Below, one piece after another: positions 1 to 7,340 of a DNA stretch of 8,849 bases. The notes beneath the pieces were generated by a model. It made no database searches. It was not told the origin of the DNA and was given only the letters and a program-made list of their open reading frames with translations. This DNA comes from Pseudanabaena sp. CAN_BIN31 (lineage in GTDB: Bacteria; Cyanobacteriota; Cyanobacteriia; Pseudanabaenales; Pseudanabaenaceae). Numbering within the stretch: the first letter of the stretch is position 1; the number at the start of each line of letters is the position of its first letter. Location of the stretch: assembly GCA_026785865.1 (NCBI GenBank), contig JAJAZG010000156.1:1-8849 (forward strand), given 5' to 3'. The position numbers and the translations under genes are program-made.

Positions 1-1497
1 AATATGTTCCCAATAGCTCTTACGGAATCTTTCAGGATCGCCGTAAACCGTTCGCATCATTCCTGGCCAAGGATGACGCACGATTAGATAACCACCTTCA
101 TTCTCATGGGCAGGATTGCCATCAAGATCGACGATATCAGGAATAATACCTGGAAATGGAAGTGTTGCTGAACCTGGTTTGGTAGGCACAGCACCAGGAA
201 GAGATGTGATCATGATTCCACCTGTCTCTGTTTGCCACCATGTATCGACAATCGGACAGCGATCGCTACCGATTACCCGTTGATACCACATCCAAGCTTC
301 AGGATTAATTGGTTCGCCGACGGTTCCCAACAAACGTAGCGAAGTTAAATCGCGATTATTTGGGTGATGTTCTCCCATTTTGATAAAAGAACGAATTGCT
401 GTGGGCGCAGTATAGAAAACAGTGACTTGATACTTCTCAATTACATCCCAAAAACAGCCGAGATTAGAAGGGCGTGGCGCTCCTTCATACATCAATGTAG
501 TTGCACCATTGGATAGTGGACCATAGACAATATAACTATGTCCTGTAATCCAGCCCACATCAGCCGTACACCAATAGACATCAGTATCTTTGATGTCAAA
601 AATCCATTTGGTCGTGATATGGCTATAGAGGTTATAACCAGCAGTAGTATGTACGACTCCTTTCGGTTTGCCAGTGCTGCCAGAAGTATAGAGAACGAAG
701 AGCATATCTTCGCTATCCATCGGTTCCGCTTCACATTTTGCAGAAACGCCTTGCTGCAAGTCATCCCACCAATGATCGCGACCTGCGGTCATGTGGATGC
801 TCTGTCCTGTTCTTTTCACCACTAACACATCGGTAACCGATGGAACGGCTCCATGTTCTAGCGCCTTATCGACTTGTTCTTTTAATGGCACGATCGCATC
901 TTTGCGCCAACCACCATCGGCTGTGATTACCAGCTTTGCTTCGGAATCGACAAGGCGATCTCGTAAAGCTTCAGCACTAAATCCGCCAAACACGACTCCA
1001 TGTACCGCACCGATTCGCGCACAGGCCAGCATCGCGATCGCCGCTTCAGGAATCATCGGCATATAAATACCAACGCGATCGCCTTTTTTGACTCCTAATT
1101 GCTTCAGGGCATTGGCAAACTGACAAACTTCGCGATGCAATTGGGCATAAGTGAGAGTGCGCGAGTCGCCATTTTCACCTTCCCAAATTAACGCCGCCTT
1201 ATTTTTGCGCCAAGTGGTCAAGTGGCGATCGAGGCAGTTATAAGAAATGTTAATTTTGCCGCCATCAAACCATTTCACCGATGGCGGTTGCCAGTCGAGA
1301 ACGGTGTGCCATTTCTCAAACCAATGTAATTCTGTATTGGCAAGGTCTGCCCAGAAAGCCGCAGGATCAGCTTTAGCGCGATCGTAAATCTGATGATATT
1401 CTTCGAGACTTTTGATATGGGCGGCTTGCGAAAATTCGGCGGATGGCTTAAATACGCGCTTTTCTTGCAAGATTGATTCAATCGTAGGCTGTGACAT
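1..1497 (-). CDS. acs: Acetyl-CoA synthetase (AMP-forming), 3' part outside window
   Basis: Activates acetate to acetyl-CoA through an acetyl-AMP intermediate in the cytoplasm; adenylate-forming (ANL) superfamily. The minus strand is open for 499 codons from the ATG at 1497-1495 (start MSQPTIESILQEK) to the window edge. Visible family motifs are the ATP-binding P-loop YTSGSTGKPKG at about residues 270-280 and the motif TWWQTETGG at about 419-427, followed by a stretch ending GDPERFRKSYWEHI. Acs proteins are usually about 650 residues, so roughly 150 C-terminal residues are missing. These would include the mobile C-terminal domain with the catalytic lysine that is regulated by acetylation in known Acs enzymes. 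The gene is divergent from the ABC transporter, with a strong hairpin in the 174-bp gap. Several HIP1 sites (for example 259-266, 1034-1041, 1075-1082) mark it as resident chromosome. The family call is secure. Confidence 0.95.
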   Translation of the reverse strand, partial: MSQPTIESILQEKRVFKPSAEFSQAAHIKSLEEYHQIYDRAKADPAAFWADLANTELHWFEKWHTVLDWQPPSVKWFDGGKINISYNCLDRHLTTWRKNKAALIWEGENGDSRTLTYAQLHREVCQFANALKQLGVKKGDRVGIYMPMIPEAAIAMLACARIGAVHGVVFGGFSAEALRDRLVDSEAKLVITADGGWRKDAIVPLKEQVDKALEHGAVPSVTDVLVVKRTGQSIHMTAGRDHWWDDLQQGVSAKCEAEPMDSEDMLFVLYTSGSTGKPKGVVHTTAGYNLYSHITTKWIFDIKDTDVYWCTADVGWITGHSYIVYGPLSNGATTLMYEGAPRPSNLGCFWDVIEKYQVTVFYTAPTAIRSFIKMGEHHPNNRDLTSLRLLGTVGEPINPEAWMWYQRVIGSDRCPIVDTWWQTETGGIMITSLPGAVPTKPGSATLPFPGIIPDIVDLDGNPAHENEGGYLIVRHPWPGMMRTVYGDPERFRKSYWEHI

Positions 1498-1547
1498 AGG
1501 TATAAGATCGATATTTTATAGAGATTTGAATCAAGAATAAAAATCAT

Positions 1548-1598
1548 AACCGAAAAAGCTGTGGCACACGCTGCGCGTGCGCCACAGCTTTTTCGGTT
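1548..1598. repeat. REP-like hairpin, copy 1 of the AAAAAGCTGT family
   Basis: A 51-nt near-perfect palindrome. Arms 1548-1565 and 1581-1598 pair over 18 bp, then one A/C mismatch (1566/1580), then 5 more base pairs (1567-1571 with 1575-1579) around a TGC loop. The core AAAAAGCTGTGGCACACGC recurs with two changes in the hairpin at 3774-3820, while the outer base pairs differ but still pair in both. It lies between two divergent genes, upstream of both, so it is not placed to end either transcript. A dispersed repeated palindrome is the best reading. Confidence 0.85.
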
Positions 1599-1671
1599 TT
1601 AAGGTTTCTTTTATCCACCTCCTTGTAAATGATTTAGGATTAATACATTACAGAAATCAGGAAATTTGAAC

Positions 1672-2898
1672 ATGGATACTTGGGAAAGCTTCCGCATGGC
1701 GGGGAAAACCCTCGCTGCTAATCGTCTGCGTAGCACGTTAACCATGCTTGGTATTATCATTGGTAATGCTTCGGTAATTTTGATGGTTGGGGTTGGGCAG
1801 GGCGCACAAAAGTATGCCTCACAACAGTTTCAGTCCCTTGGTACTGATGTGATTTTTGTCATTACAGGTACAGATAATGCTCGCCGTAATGTAATCGCGC
1901 CGCCAAATCGTCTAGTGCTAGCTGATGCTGAGGCGATCGCCACTCAAGTACCCACAGTTCGCAGTGTCGCGCCACAGATTAATGGCTCAGAATTAGCGAT
2001 CGCTGGCAATAATACCAAACGAGCTACGCTGATCGGTACAACCGACGCTTATGCGATCGTCCGCAATGCTGAAGTTAGCACAGGACGTTTTTTTAATGCT
2101 GAAGATCTCAAACGCAATGCGCGAGTGATCACTATTGGCGCAGCGATCGCGAAAGAGCTATTTCCCCAAGGGAGTCCGATCGGGCAAACTGTGAGAATGC
2201 GCGGCACAAGTTATGAAGTAATCGGCATCATGTCGGAGAAAGGAGCTTTTTTGGGGACAAACCAAGATGACACGATCTTTTTACCGATTACCACGATGGC
2301 TGGTCGATTGACAGGCAGAACATCCCCTTATGGCGTGGCGGTTGCTGTAATTAATGTATCAGCGACTAGCAATGACAATGTAGATGCGGCTCAATTCCAA
2401 ATCTCGAACCTGTTGCGATTGCGTCATCGTACTTCTGATATTAATGCTGATGATACATTCACAGTTCGCACGCAGCAGGATGCGCTGGAAATTGTCGGCA
2501 ATATTACGGGCGCATTGACGATTTTGCTGGCGGCGATCGCAGGTATTTCACTTCTAGTTGGTGGTATTGGTATCATGAATATCATGCTGGTATCAGTGAC
2601 TGAGCGCACGAGCGAAATCGGACTGCGTAAAGCGATCGGAGCATCTCCTAACGATATTCTTACCCAATTCACGATTGAAGCGGTGATTTTGTCATTACTC
2701 GGTGGAGCGATCGGCACAGGGATCGGTGTTGGTGGCATTTTACTAATTGCCCTAGTTTCACCATTACAAGCTGGTGTGTCAATCGGTGCGATTGGTCTAG
2801 CTGTTGGTGTTTCTGGCAGTATTGGCTTATTTTTTGGGATTTTCCCCGCAAAACAAGCTGCCCAACTTGATCCAATCGTGGCTTTACGAAGTATTTAA
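1672..2898 (+). CDS. MacB/FtsX-type ABC transporter permease
   Basis: Inner-membrane permease of a mechanotransmission-type (type VII) ABC exporter, the fold shared by MacB, LolC/E, FtsX and YknZ. The 408-residue protein shows the expected order: cytoplasmic N-terminus, TM1 at about 21-43, a large periplasmic MacB_PCD-like domain at about 45-275, then three membrane segments at about 277-308, 333-363 and 371-393. The coupling motif VTERTSEIGLRKAIGA (309-324) and the terminal FPAKQAAQLDPIVALR are family hallmarks. The ATG at 1672 is chosen over a TTG at 1666 because AGGAAA at 1659-1664 sits 7 nt before the ATG but only 1 nt before the TTG. The ATPase partner follows 111 bp downstream. No periplasmic adaptor (HlyD/MacA type) is encoded in the window, although such permeases often work with one. 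The substrate cannot be read from the sequence. Confidence 0.92.
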   Translation: MDTWESFRMAGKTLAANRLRSTLTMLGIIIGNASVILMVGVGQGAQKYASQQFQSLGTDVIFVITGTDNARRNVIAPPNRLVLADAEAIATQVPTVRSVAPQINGSELAIAGNNTKRATLIGTTDAYAIVRNAEVSTGRFFNAEDLKRNARVITIGAAIAKELFPQGSPIGQTVRMRGTSYEVIGIMSEKGAFLGTNQDDTIFLPITTMAGRLTGRTSPYGVAVAVINVSATSNDNVDAAQFQISNLLRLRHRTSDINADDTFTVRTQQDALEIVGNITGALTILLAAIAGISLLVGGIGIMNIMLVSVTERTSEIGLRKAIGASPNDILTQFTIEAVILSLLGGAIGTGIGVGGILLIALVSPLQAGVSIGAIGLAVGVSGSIGLFFGIFPAKQAAQLDPIVALRSI

Positions 2899-2916
2899 AG
2901 ATCCCTTTGCCATTTT

Positions 2917-2982
2917 AGATCCCCAACTTTTTCTTTGACTGATACAGATAATCTTGGCTTTTAAAGAAAAAGTCGGGGATCT
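2917..2982. repeat. Long inverted repeat between permease and ATPase genes
   Basis: Arms 2917-2936 (AGATCCCCAACTTTTTCTTT) and 2963-2982 are reverse complements at 19 of 20 positions, with one A/C mismatch (2925/2974), around a 26-nt spacer. RNA from either strand would form a stable stem. It sits between two genes that probably share a transcript, so it could moderate read-through or mRNA stability. It could equally be a dispersed cyanobacterial repeat that landed there. It is not related in sequence to the other hairpins in the window. Confidence 0.8.
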
Positions 2983-3009
2983 CAACCACCTCAGATCTAC
3001 ACTTAAATT

Positions 3010-3753
3010 ATGATTACCACCAACGCGATCGCCCCTCTTTCAAAAATTTCTGAATCCAGACGAGAAATCGTCCGTCTTAATCATGTTTGTAAATATTATG
3101 GTAAAGACGATACGCTAGTCAAAGCCCTAGAAGATGTGAGCTTTGTGATTAAAGAAGGCGAATATTGCGCGATTATGGGAGCATCGGGTTCAGGCAAATC
3201 CACCTGCATGAACATCATCGGCTGTCTCGACAGCAGCACATCGGGGCAGTATTTTTTAGATGAGCAAGATGTTTCAGATATGGCAGAGGAAGATTTAGCT
3301 AAAGTTCGCAATCTCAAAATCGGCTTTATTTTTCAGCAATATCACCTTTTACCACAACTCTCGGCTTTAGAGAATGTGATGTTACCGATGGCATATGCAA
3401 ATGTGCGCCCTAATGAGCAAAAAGAACGATCAGCGGCGGCTCTCGAACGGGTTGCCATGGGACATCGACTAAATAATCGCCCTAATCAAATGTCGGGTGG
3501 TCAACAGCAACGGGTAGCGATCGCGAGGGCGATCGTGAATAATCCTGTGATGTTGTTAGCAGATGAACCAACAGGGGCGCTTGATTCACACACGACATCG
3601 GAAGTAATGGAACTATTTGGCGAATTGAATGCTAGTGGAATTACGGTGGTGATGGTAACTCACGAAGCTGATGTGGCAAAAAATAGTCAGCGTATTATTC
3701 TGTTTCGCGATGGTCAAATCCTGAACGATCGCCTGTCTCCTTCTGAGACATAG
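3010..3753 (+). CDS. ABC transporter ATP-binding protein, MacB/LolD type
   Basis: Cytoplasmic nucleotide-binding subunit that should pair with the permease just upstream. The 247-residue protein shows Walker A GASGSGKST at 57-65, Q-loop glutamine at 109-110 (FIFQQYHLLP), signature MSGGQQQR at 161-168, Walker B VMLLADEP with catalytic Glu186, and switch histidine H218 (VTHEAD). The phrases MNIIGCLDSSTSGQY and FQQYHLLPQLSALENVMLPM are typical of the LolD/MacB/YknY subfamily. The ATG at 3010 gives about 20 residues before the conserved fold begins at IVRLNHVCKYYG. No clear Shine-Dalgarno is visible, which is common in cyanobacteria. HIP1 sites occur at the 5' end (near 3027) and inside the gene. 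All catalytic elements are intact. Confidence 0.94.
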   Translation: MITTNAIAPLSKISESRREIVRLNHVCKYYGKDDTLVKALEDVSFVIKEGEYCAIMGASGSGKSTCMNIIGCLDSSTSGQYFLDEQDVSDMAEEDLAKVRNLKIGFIFQQYHLLPQLSALENVMLPMAYANVRPNEQKERSAAALERVAMGHRLNNRPNQMSGGQQQRVAIARAIVNNPVMLLADEPTGALDSHTTSEVMELFGELNASGITVVMVTHEADVAKNSQRIILFRDGQILNDRLSPSET

Positions 3754-3773
3754 CGATCGCCAAGTATATTAAG

Positions 3774-3820
3774 CCCAAAAAGCTGTAGCGCACGCACAGC
3801 GTGCGTTACAGCTTTTTGGG
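3774..3820. repeat. REP-like hairpin, copy 2 of the AAAAAGCTGT family; possible terminator
   Basis: A 22-bp stem (3774-3795 with 3799-3820) closes a 3-nt ACA loop and contains a single G-U wobble (3788/3806). The core AAAAAGCTGTAGCGCACGC matches the hairpin at 1548-1598 except at two positions. The 3' arm ends in GCTTTTTGGG and is followed by TTTTATT. It starts 20 nt after the ATPase stop codon, so here it may act as an intrinsic terminator for the ABC operon. Its twin elsewhere suggests the sequence spreads as a repeat. Confidence 0.85.
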
Positions 3821-3903
3821 TTTTATTATGTATACCTACTTAATGTAGACTTTTTAAAGCAAACGCAAAAGATTAATCGAGTTCGGTACGAGAAGCAAAA
3901 ATT

Positions 3904-4095
3904 ATGCAAGTTGGACAAAATGTTCGTGTTCGTGGCTTCAAAGACGGTAGCGGTAAGGCGATCGCCAGCAAAGTCGGTGAAATCGGAGTTATCGAAGAAG
4001 AAAAAATTATGGACGGTGGCAAATGGGGCTACGTCGTTAAATTCCCTGATAGCATCAAGTCTTGGTTTTTTGCGGATGAGTTAGAATCAGCCTAA
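3904..4095 (+). CDS. petP: PetP-like DUF2862 small protein
   Basis: A 63-residue protein starting MQVGQNVRVRGFKDG and ending WFFADELESA. This layout, an N-terminal xVGQxVRVR strand, a central GEIGVIEEEKIMDGGKWGYVVKF strand pair and a terminal SWFFADELE, is that of the DUF2862 family. That family includes PetP, the small SH3-like peripheral subunit of the cytochrome b6f complex in cyanobacteria and red algae. PetP is thought to act on the stromal/cytoplasmic face and affect electron-flow regulation. No signal peptide or membrane segment is visible, as expected. Cyanobacterial genomes can carry more than one DUF2862 protein, so the b6f assignment is an inference. The ATG at 3904 leaves a 30-bp gap to the HU gene after the stop, so the three genes downstream of the hairpin may be co-transcribed. 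A HIP1 site lies at about 3958. Confidence 0.65.
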   Translation: MQVGQNVRVRGFKDGSGKAIASKVGEIGVIEEEKIMDGGKWGYVVKFPDSIKSWFFADELESA

Positions 4096-4125
4096 ATCCA
4101 TCGTGATGTCCCGCAACCAAACTTC

Positions 4126-4443
4126 ATGGCAGATATCAACCGTCAAGATATAATTCGAGGCATAATCGCCGAGGTTGATGGGCTAAGCTATAGTATGGCT
4201 GCGGCTAGCCTTGAGGCGACTTTAACCTGCGTCACCCAAGCTCTAGCCAATCACCAGTCGATTGTCATAAGTGATTTTGGTAAATTTGGGGTTCGCCATC
4301 GTCGCGCTCGATTGGGAATCCATCCGCGATCGCATCAACCAATCACAATCCCCGAAGTTATTGTTCCCTATTTTACGCCCAGTCCTCGTCTAAAAAAGCT
4401 AGTCCAGAAGCCCAATGAGCCTAATTCTCACATTTCTCGGTAA
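4126..4443 (+). CDS. HU-family DNA-binding protein (divergent)
   Basis: A nucleoid-type histone-like protein that should bind and bend DNA as a dimer. The 105 residues show an N-terminal helical pair (about 4-43), then SDFGKFGVRHRRARLG (49-64), the DNA-arm sequence GIHPRSHQPITIPEVIVPYF (64-83) with the intercalating proline at 67, and the closing helix SPRLKKLV. The typical HU sequence at the arm is RNPxTGE, so IHPRSHQ is divergent while keeping the proline. HU proteins are usually near 90 residues; here about 12 extra C-terminal residues (QKPNEPNSHISR) arise where the gene overlaps the start of the ATPase gene by 29 nt in another frame. That overlap suggests translational coupling. It is unlikely to be the main HU of the cell; the special role is unknown. 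Confidence 0.85.
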   Translation: MADINRQDIIRGIIAEVDGLSYSMAAASLEATLTCVTQALANHQSIVISDFGKFGVRHRRARLGIHPRSHQPITIPEVIVPYFTPSPRLKKLVQKPNEPNSHISR

Positions 4444-5476
4444 AGGTGGTGTTGGCAAAACGACAACCGCGATCGCCGTTGCCCGTGCCTTGGCAGCCCA
4501 AAACAAACAAGTTTTATTCGTCGGTCAACAGGCTGGAGATAGTCTCAGCATGAGACTTAGTGCCGAGTTGACTAGCGATCCGCAATTAGTTGCGCCCAAT
4601 TTTGCCGCAGTGCATTTGCAGTCAACGACACTACTCGAAAGATATTGGGACAAGATGAAAGGACTGGAAAATCAGTACCTGCGGACTCCATTTTTTAAAG
4701 AAGTATATGGTCAAGAGCTTGGCATCTTACCTGGGATGGATTCGGCGCTGGGGTTGAGTTTCTTGCGCGAACGTGATGCTGAAGGTAAGTATGACGTGAT
4801 TATTTATGACGGAGTGGGCGATCTCGAAACACTAAGAATGCTGGGAATGCCAGAGATTTTGGGTTGGTATTTGCGGCGATTTAAACAGGTCTTAACTGGT
4901 TCGGCGATCGGGCAAGCGATTTCGCCATTTGTTGAGCCAATTTTAAGAAGTATTCTCCAAGTTTCTAGCACCGATGACATTTCGCAACAAGCTGGCGAAA
5001 TGTCGTCAGTATTAACACGCGGTCAAAAAGCAGTTAACGATCCTAGTCGCGTAGCGGCTTATCTTGTCACTACTGGCGATCCTTACGCGATCGCCACAGC
5101 TAAATATTTATGGGGCAGCGCTCAACAAGTTGGTTTAACAGTTGGTGGCGTATTTTCTAGAGATCCAATCACTGACGCAGATTTTGAACCTCTCTCAGTA
5201 TGTTCAATTCCCGATCAGGTTACTGAGTTAACGATTCCCGATCGCCTTGCCTATCTCGCCCCAAAGCCCATTGAAATCAATACTGTAACTAAGCAAGTTA
5301 AATTATTTTTACCAACATTTAACAAAAAACAGGTCAAACTAATCCAAGTAGGACCAGAAGTCACCATCGAAGCAGGCGATCAACGCCGTAATATTTTCTT
5401 GCCAACCGAGCTAGCAGGCAAACAAGCCACTGGCGCAAAATTTCAAGATTCCTATCTCATTATTTCTTTTGGTTAA
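4415..5476 (+). CDS. Get3d-type ArsA/Get3 family ATPase with C-terminal alpha-crystallin domain
   Basis: A 353-residue member of the ArsA/Get3 P-loop ATPases. The deviant Walker A FLGKGGVGKTT lies at 7-17 with signature lysine K10. A second nucleotide-site segment YDVIIYDGVGD lies at 126-136 and differs from the DTAPTGHT of eukaryotic Get3. From about residue 294 a beta-rich domain (VKLFLPTFNKKQVKLIQ...LIISFG) matches the ArsA_HSP20-like domain that defines the Get3d branch of cyanobacteria and plastids. Get3 relatives carry tail-anchored membrane proteins, but the client of Get3d is not established. The ATG at 4415 puts the P-loop at the usual distance from the N-terminus and overlaps the HU gene. 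The last 58 codons (from 5300) and the flank after the stop belong to a direct repeat whose second copy lies at 8033-8254, so the 3' end of this gene may be a hybrid or a replacement. Confidence 0.88.
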   Translation: MSLILTFLGKGGVGKTTTAIAVARALAAQNKQVLFVGQQAGDSLSMRLSAELTSDPQLVAPNFAAVHLQSTTLLERYWDKMKGLENQYLRTPFFKEVYGQELGILPGMDSALGLSFLRERDAEGKYDVIIYDGVGDLETLRMLGMPEILGWYLRRFKQVLTGSAIGQAISPFVEPILRSILQVSSTDDISQQAGEMSSVLTRGQKAVNDPSRVAAYLVTTGDPYAIATAKYLWGSAQQVGLTVGGVFSRDPITDADFEPLSVCSIPDQVTELTIPDRLAYLAPKPIEINTVTKQVKLFLPTFNKKQVKLIQVGPEVTIEAGDQRRNIFLPTELAGKQATGAKFQDSYLIISFG

Positions 5477-5519
5477 CAATTGATTTGCTAACATAGTACC
5501 TGCCCAAAAAGTCATAAAG
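5300..5519 (+). repeat. Direct repeat, left copy (3' end of get3d)
   Basis: About 220 bp covering the last 58 codons of get3d, its stop codon and 43 bp beyond, ending GTCATAAAG. It matches 8033-8254 at a constant offset of 2733 through the coding part. I count 11 coding mismatches, 10 of them silent and one changing Val to Leu (codon 312). After the stop codon there are a few substitutions and a 2-nt length difference. Similarity stops sharply at both ends. The two copies bracket the restriction-modification island. Confidence 0.95.
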
Positions 5520-5531
5520 GTTAAAGAGAGA

Positions 5532-5828
5532 ATGGATACTACAATGATTGGAATCGGTGTGCAAGGTGCTGTTGAAGCAGCAAGTAAGTACTTCCATGCC
5601 CTTCAAAGAGTTATAAAATCAACTTTATTAGTAGACAACACTACAGAGATACGAGATTTAAGATTAGAAGAGGTTGAACTATCTGATGACCGATCTCAAT
5701 GGCTAATTACACTGGGCTACAGTATCAGTGAAGATGGTATGGGAATTCGCTCTGTGAGGCATTATAAAATCTTTATTGTAGATGCTAATGATGGAGAAGT
5801 TCAGTCAATGAAAATCCGAGAGGTATGA
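5532..5828 (+). CDS. Unknown small protein paired with PIN nuclease (candidate antitoxin)
   Basis: I do not recognise this 98-residue protein. It appears to have an N-terminal amphipathic helix (about 8-32), then strands around LRLEEVELSD (43-52) and QWLITLGYSI (56-65). A charged, glycine-containing turn follows, with a closing hairpin RHYKIFIVDANDGEVQSMKI (76-95). The helix-plus-sheet layout, with a VDANDGEV turn, vaguely recalls PepSY-like or other small alpha/beta folds. No ribbon-helix-helix, AbrB or Phd motif is visible. The ATG at 5532 is preceded by AGAGAG at 5525-5530. Its stop codon overlaps the ATG of the PIN gene by 4 nt (ATGA). A small protein coupled directly upstream of a PIN nuclease is the usual antitoxin position, which is the only basis for that guess. 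It begins about 12 bp after the left direct repeat, so it is the first gene of the insert. Confidence 0.75.
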   Translation: MDTTMIGIGVQGAVEAASKYFHALQRVIKSTLLVDNTTEIRDLRLEEVELSDDRSQWLITLGYSISEDGMGIRSVRHYKIFIVDANDGEVQSMKIREV

Positions 5829-6325
5829 GCAATTTCACGACAGATTTAGTTAACCGATATTGCAGGAAAGGGATTTTAATAGATACAAATATTCTCCTTT
5901 TGTGGTTAGTTGGCTCAACCAACAAAGCTCGAATTACTCAGTTTAAACGCACCCAAAATTTTGAGCCTAGAGACTATGAATTATTAGCCTATGTATTTAA
6001 AAAATTTCAACGAATCTTAACAACTCCAAATATATTGACAGAAGTTAGTAATTTAATTAATCAGTTAGGGGAACCTGAGCGTTCTCGATGCTTTTCTATA
6101 TTTGCAAGAGATATTGTAAAATTAGATGAGATATACACGGATAGTCATGCTATTACGGCAACGGATAAATTTTCTAAATTTGGATTAACCGATTGTGGCA
6201 TAGTGAATGTGGCGAAAAATAACTATCTAGTGCTTACAGATGACCTAAAGTTAGCAAGTTATCTTCAAAGCTTAGGAATTGATACGATTAACTTTAACAA
6301 TATCCGTATATATGGATGGAAATAA
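5825..6325 (+). CDS. PIN-domain nuclease (VapC-like toxin candidate)
   Basis: A 166-residue PIN-like protein, expected to cleave RNA with divalent metal. The four acidic positions of the fold can be placed: Asp20 in GILIDTNILLLWLVG, Glu73 in NILTEVSNLI, Asp123 in LTDCGIVNVA, and Asp139/Asp140 in YLVLTDDLKLA. VapC toxins are about 130 residues; this one is longer, with an insertion around NFEPRDYELLAYVFKKFQRI between the first and second acidic sites. It is translationally coupled to the small gene upstream (4-nt overlap), and the methyltransferase ATG at 6333 follows its stop by 7 bp. It may form a toxin-antitoxin pair that stabilises the island, or act as a defence effector. Activity is inferred from the intact acidic set. 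Confidence 0.82.
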   Translation: MSNFTTDLVNRYCRKGILIDTNILLLWLVGSTNKARITQFKRTQNFEPRDYELLAYVFKKFQRILTTPNILTEVSNLINQLGEPERSRCFSIFARDIVKLDEIYTDSHAITATDKFSKFGLTDCGIVNVAKNNYLVLTDDLKLASYLQSLGIDTINFNNIRIYGWK

Positions 6326-6332
6326 ACCGAAA

Positions 6333-7340
6333 ATGAGTTTTGTTTTTGCAGATTTATTTGCTGGTATTGGTGGATTTAGAATCGCTCTAGAAAGTATTGG
6401 CGGAGAATGCGTATTCTCTTCTGAGTGGGACAAGTATGCACAAGCAACATACAAAGCTAATTTTGGGAATACCCCAAATGGGGACATTACTCAAATAAAT
6501 CCATCCGCAATTCCAGATATTGACATATTAACGGCTGGATTTCCATGCCAACCATTTAGTTCAATTGGTAAACGTGAAGGCTTTGAACATCCTACACAAG
6601 GAACTTTATTTTATGATGTCGTTAAAATTTTAAAAGAAAAAAAGCCTAAAGCTTTTATTTTAGAAAATGTTGAAGGTTTAGTAACTCATGATGGCGGTAA
6701 AACTTTAAGTATTATATTAGACACTTTGTCTGTATCTATAAATGGGCAATATCTTTTTCTCAGTAAACCTGATGTTGGATATCATGTCTTTTGGACTGTG
6801 TTAGATTCCAAAGATTATGGTGTACCGCAAACTAGGAAGAGAATATTTATAGTAGGAATTTCTGAAGATATTTCTACCGATATACCTGACTTTAAATTCC
6901 CTTTACCGCTTCCACGCAAAGAATTTATTGGTTCGTATGTAGAAAAAAATCTAAGCGGTTATTCAATATCTAAGCATTTACAAAATTCATATCTATTTAA
7001 ACTAGATGATGGAAAGCCAGAGTTGATTGATCGAAACTCTCAGATTCAGGTAAAGACTTTATGCTCTACTTATCATAAAATCCAGAGACTAACTGGAACT
7101 TTTGTTAAGGATGGAGAAACTGGAATTAGATTGCTTAGTGAAAATGAATGTAAAGCAATTATGGGATATCCTCAAAATTTTATTATTCCTGTTTCAAGGA
7201 CACAGATGTATAGACAGTTTGGTAACTCAGTTGCAGTTCCTGTTGTTTGTCAAGTTGCTAAAAGCTTAATTAATTGCTTGGATCAACATAAATCTATTAT
7301 AGGTAATTTTGACAAAAAAAGGAGTTTAGTTGGTGTCTGA
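6333..7340 (+). CDS. DNA (cytosine-5-)-methyltransferase
   Basis: Transfers a methyl group from S-adenosylmethionine to cytosine C5 in a specific DNA sequence. Motifs appear in canonical order: motif I DLFAGIGGFR (7-16), motif IV GFPCQPFSSIG (69-79) with catalytic Cys72, motif VI ENVEG (111-115), motif VIII QTRKRIFIVG (166-175), a short variable target-recognition stretch (about 190-265), motif IX RLLSENECKAIMGYPQNF (266-283) and motif X YRQFGNSVAVPVV (293-305). At 335 residues it has the normal size for a monospecific type II enzyme. The ATG at 6333 is preferred over ATG 6312 and TTG 6279 because C5 methylases start just before motif I and the earlier starts run deep into the PIN gene. It overlaps the HNH gene by 8 nt. 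Target sequence cannot be read by eye. The gene appears intact, unlike its nuclease partner. Confidence 0.96.
   Translation: MSFVFADLFAGIGGFRIALESIGGECVFSSEWDKYAQATYKANFGNTPNGDITQINPSAIPDIDILTAGFPCQPFSSIGKREGFEHPTQGTLFYDVVKILKEKKPKAFILENVEGLVTHDGGKTLSIILDTLSVSINGQYLFLSKPDVGYHVFWTVLDSKDYGVPQTRKRIFIVGISEDISTDIPDFKFPLPLPRKEFIGSYVEKNLSGYSISKHLQNSYLFKLDDGKPELIDRNSQIQVKTLCSTYHKIQRLTGTFVKDGETGIRLLSENECKAIMGYPQNFIIPVSRTQMYRQFGNSVAVPVVCQVAKSLINCLDQHKSIIGNFDKKRSLVGV
7319..7324 (+). promoter_or_regulatory. Ribosome binding site of the HNH endonuclease gene
   Basis: AAGGAG, after a run of A, lies 8 nt before a GTG at 7333 and inside the 3' end of the methyltransferase gene. It fixes the non-ATG start of the endonuclease reading frame and is the strongest Shine-Dalgarno seen in the island. 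Confidence 0.7.

Noticed and set aside
538..1066. Open frames on the plus strand within the acetyl-CoA synthetase gene
   Set aside because: They are antisense to a clearly conserved enzyme, have no recognisable motif and simply reflect its codon pattern.
1548..1598. Intrinsic terminator for acs or the ABC permease
   Set aside because: The hairpin is upstream of both divergent genes, so neither transcript would reach it at its 3' end.
6279..6332. Longer N-terminus for the methyltransferase from TTG 6279 or ATG 6312
   Set aside because: It would overlap the PIN gene and add residues absent from the family, whereas ATG 6333 starts directly before motif I.
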